NCBI GenBank assembly: GCA_016208845.1
Contig: JACQXH010000244.1
Coordinates: 1 to 6,207, forward strand
DNA: 6,207 nt
From: Nitrospirota bacterium
GTDB lineage: Bacteria; Nitrospirota; Thermodesulfovibrionia; UBA6902; BMS3Bbin08
Reading direction: 5' to 3'
Positions 1 through 5,292 of the stretch are shown piece by piece (within the stretch, counting starts at the first letter, position 1; each line of letters starts with the position of its first letter). The notes beneath the pieces were generated by a model. The model saw nothing but the letters and a program-made list of their open reading frames with translations, was not told the origin of the DNA and did not search any database. Made by a program: the position numbers and the translations under genes.

Positions 1-1
1 G

Positions 2-379
2 AATTTTATCGTCACCGGTGATATTAAAAAATATAATTTTAAAACATCTGATCGTGTCTTCTGGACAGGATTCCTTGAGAATCCGTACAAAGCATTAGCC
101 GAGTCAAGGGCTATGGCGCTCCTGTCAGATTATGGGTTTGGTTTCAAGACAAAAATACTTGAAGCGATCCTTGCGAAGTCATATATAATAATGACTAGAG
201 GGCTTTTCACACGGATGCCTGATGAGGTTCGTCCTTATTGTATCCCTGTAGATATTAATTCGCCTGATTCTTTTAAAAAAGCTCTCGAACAAAGCACAGC
301 GCCTTATCCGGAGGGCGATCCCAATGAAGAATTTCGCAGGCAGGCCTTTGCCGCACTTGACGAGATATTGCTGAATTGA
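2..379 (+). CDS. Glycosyltransferase, GT-B-like, C-terminal fragment (5' end outside window)
   Basis: The frame is open from base 2 to the TGA at 377-379, giving 125 visible residues with no start needed inside the window; an internal ATG at 113 would cut a continuous domain, so I treat the gene as 5'-partial. The segment around bases 107-200 (LLSDYGFGFKTKILEA, then a hydrophobic strand) matches the nucleotide-sugar-binding C-terminal lobe of GT-B glycosyltransferases, where a Gly-rich turn is followed by a K-x-x-E-A helix; the Glu at 161-163 sits where the donor-binding glutamate lies. Its likely role is cytoplasmic transfer of a sugar in surface-glycan assembly. The next gene starts 14 bases downstream, consistent with an operon. 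The family is inferred from this fold signature only; donor and acceptor are unknown, and the N-terminal acceptor domain is not visible. Confidence 0.72.
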   Translation, partial: NFIVTGDIKKYNFKTSDRVFWTGFLENPYKALAESRAMALLSDYGFGFKTKILEAILAKSYIIMTRGLFTRMPDEVRPYCIPVDINSPDSFKKALEQSTAPYPEGDPNEEFRRQAFAALDEILLN

Positions 380-393
380 GATAAATACACTAT

Positions 394-1089
394 ATGAAAA
401 TTTTGGCGTTCATACCGGCGCGTGCCGGCTCAAAAAGAGTCCCGAACAAGAATCTAAAGCCTTTACAGGGTAAGCCGCTTATAGCGTATACTATTAAGGC
501 TGCGAAGTCCGCTCGGCATATCAATCGGATCGTAGTTTCAACAGATTCTGAAGAGATCGCATCCATCGCCAGGCAATATGGAGCAGAGGTCCCCTTTATC
601 CGTCCCGGAAATATTTCACAAAGCGATTCCACAGAGATGCAATTCTTTGAACACGCGCTGGACCGGTTCAGGCTTAATGAGAATTACGAGCCTGACATGA
701 TCGTCCTGCTATATCCGACCTCTCCTTTCAGAAAGCCTGAATCAATCGACCGCGCGGTCGGGGAGATGCTGAAGCATCCTGAAGCAGACTCTTTACGGTC
801 AGTGAGATTGTGTCACGAGCATCCGTATAAGATGTGGGTTATTGAGGATGGATATCTCAAACCATTTGTCAGTGGTCAATCTCCAAACGTGCATACGCTG
901 TCATATCAATTGCTTCCTACAGTATATATTCAAAATGCAAGTATCTATATAACAAAACCGTCCACGATAAGAAATAAGAAATCTCCAACAGGCGATGTAA
1001 TTATACCTTTCGTTATGGACGAGCTGGAGTCTATTGACATAAACACGCCGCTGGATTTCAAAATTGCAGAAATGATCTTGAAAGAATAA
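394..1089 (+). CDS. Acylneuraminate cytidylyltransferase family protein (CMP-sugar synthetase, NeuA/PseF-like)
   Basis: This 231-residue protein has the usual length of the family. It likely transfers CMP from CTP to a nonulosonic acid (sialic, legionaminic or pseudaminic type) or a related acid sugar, in the cytoplasm. Visible signatures are the N-terminal nucleotide-binding loop PARAGSKRVPNKN (residues 8-20), the strand and turn VVSTDSEEIA (47-56), LLYPTSPFR (105-113), a QNASIYI stretch near residue 185 corresponding to the N-G-A-x-Y region, and the C-terminal IDINTPLDF (214-222) that carries metal-binding acids in NeuA-type enzymes. Asn217 occupies a position often held by Asp. The start is the first ATG after the upstream stop; I see no strong Shine-Dalgarno, so translation may depend on the gene ending 14 bases upstream. 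Substrate cannot be assigned: no synthase (NeuB-like) gene lies in the window. Kdo-specific KdsB is less likely given the sequence style. Confidence 0.9.
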   Translation: MKILAFIPARAGSKRVPNKNLKPLQGKPLIAYTIKAAKSARHINRIVVSTDSEEIASIARQYGAEVPFIRPGNISQSDSTEMQFFEHALDRFRLNENYEPDMIVLLYPTSPFRKPESIDRAVGEMLKHPEADSLRSVRLCHEHPYKMWVIEDGYLKPFVSGQSPNVHTLSYQLLPTVYIQNASIYITKPSTIRNKKSPTGDVIIPFVMDELESIDINTPLDFKIAEMILKE

Positions 1090-1176
1090 AGGATTCAGCG
1101 CATATTGTCATTGCGGAAAATCCCTGAAAAATACATCGTCCACTGGCGCCAACCCTCCTGGATTTTCTGACCGTGC

Positions 1177-1183
1177 AGGTGAG
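1177..1183 (+). promoter_or_regulatory. Ribosome binding site for the 1194 gene
   Basis: AGGTGAG ends 10 bases before the ATG at 1194. An in-frame TAA lies immediately upstream (1191-1193), so 1194 is the earliest possible start and this site supports it. It is the clearest Shine-Dalgarno in the window and suits a gene separated from its upstream neighbour by 104 bases. Confidence 0.6.
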
Positions 1184-1193
1184 AGTAAATTAA

Positions 1194-2873
1194 ATGCTTA
1201 AGGAAATTGCCCAAAAAAATCAGTTGTTACGGTTGATATATCATGCATTTCTAAGCAAAAACTATCTCCCCAAATGGAGCAGGCTTTTAGCAAATGATGA
1301 GAAGTTATGGAAATCAAAACTGGAATCTTCCGGCAAGAGACCTAAAATATTGATCGCCACTGCCGTAGGATTTCAAATTCATAGTATAAACATTGAAAGC
1401 CTGCTGGCTGTCGCGTTGACTCTCAGAGGTGCTGATGTCCATATACTTCTTTGCGATTCTGCATTACCGGCATGCTTTACTTCACATGTAACCAAGTGCC
1501 GGAACTGGAACACGGCGATTGTAAATGGACTATCGAAAGAGTACTGCAGGTATTGTTTCCCCCCGGCGCATAAAATGTACCGGTCTTTGGGGCTTCCCAT
1601 ACACTTTTTGGGCAACTTTATCAAACCGAAAGAAATGATAAAGGCCGATTTATTGTCAGCCGACGTGCCAACGGCTGAAATCAATAATTATTTATTGGAC
1701 GGAGTCGCAGTCGGAGAACATGCTGCAGCAGGGGCTTTAAGATTTTATTCCAGGGGTTCGTTTGACGGAGAACCATATGCAGAACCTGTATTAAGGCAGT
1801 ATCTGAAATCATCAATTATTACGACCTTTGCGATGAGAAGACTCCTGGGGGAATTTCAATACGACTGCGCTGTTTTCAGCCACGGGATTTATGTTCCGCA
1901 CGGGCTTATAGGAGAGGTATGCCGCAAAGAGGGAGTAAGGGTAGTAAACTGGAATCCCGGCTATAGAAAAAAGAGCTTTATTTTTAGTCATCATAATACT
2001 TATCACAAAACCATGATGGATGAACCTGTAGACAAATGGATAAATATTGTATGGGATAAGCGCCTGGAATCAAATTTGGTAAATTACCTCAAAAGCCGTT
2101 GGACCGGCAAAGAGGATTGGATCTGGTTTAGCGATGCATCCGCCGAATCGGACCCGGCGAAGATCATAAAAATATTGGGAATTGATAAATCAAAACCGAG
2201 TGTCGGACTCCTGACAAATGTGGTGTGGGATGCTCAATTACACTACCCGCAGAATGTATTCGCAAATATGCTGGAGTGGCTCTTTGAAACAATTGTTTAT
2301 TTTAAAAAACGGCAGGATCTGCAGTTAATAATCCGAATTCATCCGGCGGAGATCAAGGGTGCGATACCATCGCGACAAAAGGTTTTAAATGAAATCAGGA
2401 AAGCCTTCGGGCAAATACCCGGTAATGTTTTCATAATCCCTCCGGAAAGCAGGATAAGCACATATGCTGCAATGTCAATATGCGATTCAGTAATAATATA
2501 TGGCACAAAAATGGGCACTGAACTGACTAACATGGGGATTCCCGTGATTGTCGCAGGCGAGGCATGGATCAGAAATAAGGGACTAACAATCGATGTCTCC
2601 TCAAAAGAAGATTATTTCAGATTACTTGAAAAACTGCCGCTCAGAAATCCATTGGACAAGCTGACAATTGAAAGGGCCCGAAAATACGCCTTTCATTTTT
2701 TCTTCAGGAGGATGATACCCCTGGAATTTGTCAAGCCCGGCAGTAAGGCCCTCTTCAAAATTAAATTATCTGAACTGAGGGAGCTAATGCCCGGCAGCAG
2801 CAAGGGGCTTGATGTCATATGTGACGGCATATTAAGTGGTTCCGATTTCATATATCCTGAAGAAACCGCATGA
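1194..2873 (+). CDS. Capsule-polysaccharide-type glycosyltransferase (GT-B-like) with N-terminal cysteine cluster
   Basis: The protein has 559 residues, no signal peptide and no clear membrane span. A Rossmann-like start PKILIATAVG (50-59) is followed by a helix and the strand VHILLCD (82-88), then cysteines 94, 102, 118 and 121. The middle has SHGIYVPHG (229-237) and NWNPGYRKKSF (252-262). The C-terminal lobe has PSVGLLTNV, the strand LIIRIHPAE (His383, Glu386), a segment for an adenine/base pocket, and YGTKMGTEL (436-444, Glu443) followed by GIPVIVAGEAW. The IHPxE and G-T/S-x-x-G-x-E pair is typical of capsule polysaccharide biosynthesis proteins related to KpsC/KpsS. I infer a cytoplasmic sugar transferase for surface polysaccharide. 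Because it follows a CMP-sugar synthetase, a CMP-sugar donor is plausible but unproven. The start is fixed by a TAA directly upstream and a good ribosome binding site. Exact family and donor remain uncertain. Confidence 0.75.
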   Translation: MLKEIAQKNQLLRLIYHAFLSKNYLPKWSRLLANDEKLWKSKLESSGKRPKILIATAVGFQIHSINIESLLAVALTLRGADVHILLCDSALPACFTSHVTKCRNWNTAIVNGLSKEYCRYCFPPAHKMYRSLGLPIHFLGNFIKPKEMIKADLLSADVPTAEINNYLLDGVAVGEHAAAGALRFYSRGSFDGEPYAEPVLRQYLKSSIITTFAMRRLLGEFQYDCAVFSHGIYVPHGLIGEVCRKEGVRVVNWNPGYRKKSFIFSHHNTYHKTMMDEPVDKWINIVWDKRLESNLVNYLKSRWTGKEDWIWFSDASAESDPAKIIKILGIDKSKPSVGLLTNVVWDAQLHYPQNVFANMLEWLFETIVYFKKRQDLQLIIRIHPAEIKGAIPSRQKVLNEIRKAFGQIPGNVFIIPPESRISTYAAMSICDSVIIYGTKMGTELTNMGIPVIVAGEAWIRNKGLTIDVSSKEDYFRLLEKLPLRNPLDKLTIERARKYAFHFFFRRMIPLEFVKPGSKALFKIKLSELRELMPGSSKGLDVICDGILSGSDFIYPEETA

Positions 2874-2896
2874 ATATGGAAGAACTGCAACTTTAG
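2870..2896 (+). other. Possible 8-codon mini-ORF bridging two genes (translational coupling)
   Basis: An ATG at 2870 overlaps the TGA stop of the preceding gene as ATGA and opens an eight-codon reading frame (MNMEELQL) ending with TAG at 2894-2896, nine bases before the GTG start at 2906 and in the same frame. The GTG has no convincing Shine-Dalgarno at normal distance (GGAAG at 2878-2882 is 23 bases away). Ribosomes terminating here could reinitiate at the GTG. This is an inference from arrangement only; it may equally be a chance reading frame. Confidence 0.2.
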
Positions 2897-2905
2897 AAAA
2901 TATAA

Positions 2906-3970
2906 GTGATAAGTAAAAATATTTCAATCGACATCCGCATGCTGAACTCCTCCGGCATCGGAACATATCTCCAATATCTCCTGCCCTGTATTTTACCCTC
3001 TTATAAAAACGTACGGTTTAATCTTCTGGGCAATAGAACAAGGCTTCAGCAATCCATATGTGCAGGCTATGAAAATATAACGCCGATCGATTGCAATTCA
3101 AAAGTGTATTCTGTCGCTGAACAGATTGAGCTTTTCCGAAAGATACCTCCGGGCACAGACCTCTTCTGGTCGCCGCACTACAATATACCGCTACTGCCGG
3201 TTAAGGTGAGAAAAAGAATAGTCACTATCCATGATGTTTATCATCTGGCTTTTTATGACCAATTAACTCTCACGCAAAAGGCATATGCCAAATTGATGCT
3301 GAACACCGCAGTCCGTATATCGGACAGAATTATTACTGTATCAGACTTTTCAAGATCGGAAATTATTAAATATACGGGAATAAATGATAGTAAGATAACA
3401 GTAATACATAATGGAGTTGACGCAGGCAAATTTAAACCTGCGGATGGAAACATGATGACAGTTGTCAATGATTTGAGAGAGAAATTCAACCTTCCGGAGA
3501 AATTTATTCTCTATGCAGGAAATGTGAAACCTCATAAAAACTTAAAGCGACTGCTCAATGCTTATGCCACGCTGCTCAAACGAGGATTGGAAAATTATTG
3601 TCTGGTTATCGTTGGACAAAGGCAAGGATTTATAACTTCTGACAGCGATGTATTTAAGATTTTAAATGACAATTCTTTTTTGAGAGAAAAGGTATTTTTT
3701 ATCGGGCATATCAGCAATGAAGATTTACCATATTTTTATAATTCAGCATCAATACTTGCTTTCCCCTCCCTTTACGAAGGCTTTGGTCTCCCGCCCCTTG
3801 AGGCCATGGCATGCGGCTGTCCGGTGGTCGTCTCCAATGCAGCCAGTTTGCCGGAAGTCTGCGGTGACGCGGCATGTTATGTTGATCCTTATAACGTCGA
3901 AAGCATAGCCGAAGGTATGTATAAGGTGCTGACAGATGAATCATTGAGACAAAGCCTAATTGAAAAATGA
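2906..3970 (+). CDS. Glycosyltransferase family 4 (GT4), truncated by premature in-frame TGA
   Basis: The 354-residue product lacks about 27 C-terminal residues. N-terminal lobe: IDIRMLNSSGIGTYL (8-22), the acceptor-side glycine loop of GT4 enzymes; the TIHDVYH segment with His109; then VSDFSRSEI and IHNGVD at the lobe linker. C-terminal lobe: GNVKPHKNLKRLL (205-217, Lys211 expected at the donor phosphates), a GHISNEDLPYFYNSA helix, and the EX7E motif EGFGLPPLE (Glu291, Glu299) followed by ACGCPVVVSNAASLPEV. It is expected to be a cytoplasmic retaining transferase adding a sugar to a lipid-linked glycan. GTG at 2906 is the first start after a TAA at 2903-2905, and a later ATG would delete the first strand. 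All catalytic motifs precede the TGA at 3968-3970, so the shortened protein might still fold, but the missing helix normally packs against the N-terminal lobe. The frame continues to 4051 (next entry). Donor unknown. Confidence 0.85.
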   Translation: MISKNISIDIRMLNSSGIGTYLQYLLPCILPSYKNVRFNLLGNRTRLQQSICAGYENITPIDCNSKVYSVAEQIELFRKIPPGTDLFWSPHYNIPLLPVKVRKRIVTIHDVYHLAFYDQLTLTQKAYAKLMLNTAVRISDRIITVSDFSRSEIIKYTGINDSKITVIHNGVDAGKFKPADGNMMTVVNDLREKFNLPEKFILYAGNVKPHKNLKRLLNAYATLLKRGLENYCLVIVGQRQGFITSDSDVFKILNDNSFLREKVFFIGHISNEDLPYFYNSASILAFPSLYEGFGLPPLEAMACGCPVVVSNAASLPEVCGDAACYVDPYNVESIAEGMYKVLTDESLRQSLIEK

Positions 3971-4051
3971 CTTGAACGCGCCAGGCTTTTCTCCTGGGAA
4001 AGATCGGCAAAGGAGCATTTAAGGGTCTTTGATGAGGCATTAACCGCGTGA
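3971..4051 (+). pseudogene. Detached C-terminal end of the GT4 gene beyond the premature TGA
   Basis: Directly after the TGA at 3968-3970, and in the same frame, 26 sense codons encode LERARLFSWERSAKEHLRVF and then DEALTA, ending at TGA 4049-4051. This is the standard C-terminal helix of GT4 enzymes, in which an E-K-G-L-x-R-A-x-x-F-S-W pattern precedes the last helix. The interrupted position fits a glycine codon (GGA to TGA, one base change). The 4-base overlap of this second stop with the next gene's GTG shows where the ancestral gene ended. It has no start of its own. The cause may be a real nonsense mutation, readthrough, or a sequencing or assembly error. Confidence 0.75.
4034..4051 (+). 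promoter_or_regulatory. Shine-Dalgarno and GTGA stop-start overlap for the 4048 gene
   Basis: GAGG at 4034-4037 lies 10 bases before GTG at 4048. The GTG shares bases with the TGA (4049-4051) that closes the ancestral frame of the preceding glycosyltransferase, a classic coupled junction. An in-frame TGA at 4033-4035 excludes an earlier start, and the resulting N-terminus (MKTAIIHEW) matches the family start. With ribosomes now stopping at 3970, about 78 bases short, coupling would be weakened unless the upstream stop is read through. Confidence 0.6.
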
Positions 4052-5196
4052 AGACCGCGATCATACACGAGTGGTTTTTGGATTATGTCGGCTCTGAGAA
4101 GGTGCTGGAGCAGATAGTAAGACTTTACCCTGATGCCGACCTTTACGGCCTCATTGATTTCATCCCTGAAGGGGAAAGAGGCTTTATACTCGACAAGAAG
4201 GTACGCACATCGTTTATTCAATCTCTTCCCTTCGCAAGAGAAAAATACCGCAGCTATCTTCCTCTCATGCCGTATGCGGTCAGGCAGTTTGACCTCTCAG
4301 GATATGACCTCATCATCTCAAACTCTCACGCGGTCGCCAAGGGGATCAGAAAAATGTCCGGACAGCTCCATATTTCTTATTGCCATACCCCTATGCGGTA
4401 TATATGGGACCTGCAGAACCAGTACCTTAAAGAAACCGGATTGGACAAAGGATTAAAGGGTGCTCTGATTAAAGCTGTTTTAAGCAGGATCAGGAAGTGG
4501 GATGTCTCGACCGCGAAAACAGTCGATCACTTCATAGCTAACTCGCACTATATCAGGGACAGGATAAAACGCGCTTATGAAAGAGACGCCACAGTCATTT
4601 ATCCGCCGGTTGATATTGGACATTTTAGCCTGAGCGGCAAAAAAGAAGATTTCTTCCTTACGGTCTCAAGATTAGTGCCTTATAAAAAGGTTGGTCTGAT
4701 GGTTGAAGCGTTTTCTGAAATGCGGTTGCCGCTTATTGTAATTGGCGATGGGCCTGATTCAGAAAGGGTCAAACGCAGGGCAAATAACAATATCCAATTT
4801 ATGGGTTATCAAAAAGATGATGTCGTAAAGACATTCATGCAAAAAGCCAGGGCCTTTGTATTTGCTGCGGACGAAGATTTCGGCATTGCGCCTGTGGAAG
4901 CCCAGGCCTGCGGGACCCCGGTAATCGCCTTTGGCAAGGGCGGCGTGACAGAAACCGTGATACCATTCAATGAGAAGTCAGAAATCAGAAGTCAGAAGTC
5001 AGAAGAAAAACCTACCGGAATATTTTTTTATGAACAGACAGTCGCAGCCTTGATCGATTCCGTTGAAAAGTTTAAGGCTGTAGAGGACAAATTCAATCCT
5101 CATGCAATCAGAAAAAATGCTGAAAGATTTGGCATTGACAGGTTTAAAAAGGAGTTCAAGGAATTTGTGGATGAAAAAATTAAAGACTTTTTTTAG
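4048..5196 (+). CDS. Glycosyltransferase family 4, WbaZ-like mannosyltransferase type
   Basis: This 382-residue protein is complete and near the family's usual length. It has the N-terminal HEWFLDYVGSEKVLEQ (7-22), TSFIQSLPFAREKYRSYLPL, SNSHAVAKGI, and the hallmark YCHTPMRYIWD (111-121) of this GT4 subgroup. The linker is FIANSHYIRDRI then VIYPPVD. The donor lobe has SRLVPYKKVGLMVEAF (207-222), GDGPDSERVK, IQFMGYQ, the EX7E motif EDFGIAPVE (Glu276, Glu284) and GGVTETV, later TGIFFYEQT. Characterised relatives are GDP-mannose-dependent mannosyltransferases of O-antigen and exopolysaccharide synthesis, so a mannose or mannose-like donor is the best guess; it would act at the cytoplasmic membrane face. 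Residues 309-321 (EKSEIRSQKSEEK) are an odd charged insertion made by a heptamer tandem repeat between ETV and TGIFF. Start GTG at 4048 is supported by an SD and the stop overlap. It ends at TAG, followed by an intergenic inverted repeat. Confidence 0.9.
   Translation: MKTAIIHEWFLDYVGSEKVLEQIVRLYPDADLYGLIDFIPEGERGFILDKKVRTSFIQSLPFAREKYRSYLPLMPYAVRQFDLSGYDLIISNSHAVAKGIRKMSGQLHISYCHTPMRYIWDLQNQYLKETGLDKGLKGALIKAVLSRIRKWDVSTAKTVDHFIANSHYIRDRIKRAYERDATVIYPPVDIGHFSLSGKKEDFFLTVSRLVPYKKVGLMVEAFSEMRLPLIVIGDGPDSERVKRRANNNIQFMGYQKDDVVKTFMQKARAFVFAADEDFGIAPVEAQACGTPVIAFGKGGVTETVIPFNEKSEIRSQKSEEKPTGIFFYEQTVAALIDSVEKFKAVEDKFNPHAIRKNAERFGIDRFKKEFKEFVDEKIKDFF
4974..5005 (+). repeat. GAAGTCA heptamer tandem repeat inside a coding region
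   Basis: Four consecutive 7-base units lie at 4974-4980, 4981-4987, 4988-4994 and 4995-5001 (GAAGTCA, GAAATCA, GAAGTCA, GAAGTCA), with a partial fifth unit GAAG at 5002-5005. The unit length is not a multiple of three, so each copy is read in a different phase, giving the mixed charged peptide EKSEIRSQKSEE. The reading frame of the surrounding glycosyltransferase is kept on both sides. I remember similar heptamer strings as dispersed repeats in some Nitrospirota and Desulfobacterota genomes, but I cannot verify this here. Confidence 0.85.
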
Positions 5197-5197
5197 C

Positions 5198-5272
5198 CAC
5201 AGATTCACACAGATAATCACAGATAAAAAAATATTTTTATTTCATAAAAATCCGTGTCAATCTGTGTTAATC
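5198..5272. repeat. Imperfect inverted repeat with 10-bp-phased CACAGAT units, between convergent genes
   Basis: CACAGAT occurs at 5198, 5208 and 5218, exactly 10 bases apart. The opposite arm at 5250-5272 carries the complement pattern (ATCCGTG at 5250, ATCTGTG at 5260), also 10 apart. The arms 5202-5224 and 5250-5272 pair at 18 of 23 positions around an almost pure A/T loop (5225-5249). It fills the space between the stop of the + strand glycosyltransferase (5196) and the stop of the - strand membrane protein (5278). It could fold as a long RNA hairpin in either direction and serve as a bidirectional terminator or 3'-end stabiliser, or be a copy of a dispersed intergenic element. Function is inferred from position. 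Confidence 0.8.
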
Positions 5273-5292
5273 AGCAGTTAGCCGCTGATTTT
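5269..5292 (+). terminator. Weak candidate intrinsic terminator
   Basis: AATCAGC (5269-5275) and GCTGATT (5284-5290) form a perfect 7-bp stem with an 8-base loop; the T's at 5289-5292 supply only a short run of four. It would end the + strand operon. The stem overlaps both the right arm of the larger inverted repeat and the last codons of the convergent gene, so the two structures compete. The T tract is short and the stem is only partly GC, so this is tentative. Confidence 0.3.

Noticed and set aside
1090..1193. 104-base gap between the cytidylyltransferase and the next gene as a promoter, small gene or gene remnant
   Set aside because: TTGTCA at 1105-1110 has no acceptable -10 at 16-19 bases, and the reading frame I translated here ends quickly without family-like sequence. 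Only the ribosome binding site at 1177-1183 is supported.
3968..3997. Selenocysteine at the TGA, supported by a small hairpin (CCAGG 3981-3985 with CCTGG 3993-3997) just downstream
   Set aside because: The stem is only 5 bp, the site is a non-catalytic C-terminal helix where family members have Gly, and GT4 enzymes are not redox proteins.
377..4051. Alternative genetic code with TGA read as Gly or Trp
   Set aside because: TGA closes the genes ending at 379, 2873 and the ancestral end at 4051 in sensible places, so TGA is a normal stop here.
3711..4221. Minus-strand open frames at 3711-4064 and 3889-4221, and a plus-strand frame at 3717-3908
   Set aside because: They lie on the coding sequence of two GT4 genes with unmistakable motifs and show no domain of their own; they are shadow frames.
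4974..5005. CRISPR-like or iteron array
   Set aside because: The units are contiguous 7-mers without spacers, inside an intact coding frame, with no cas or replication genes nearby.
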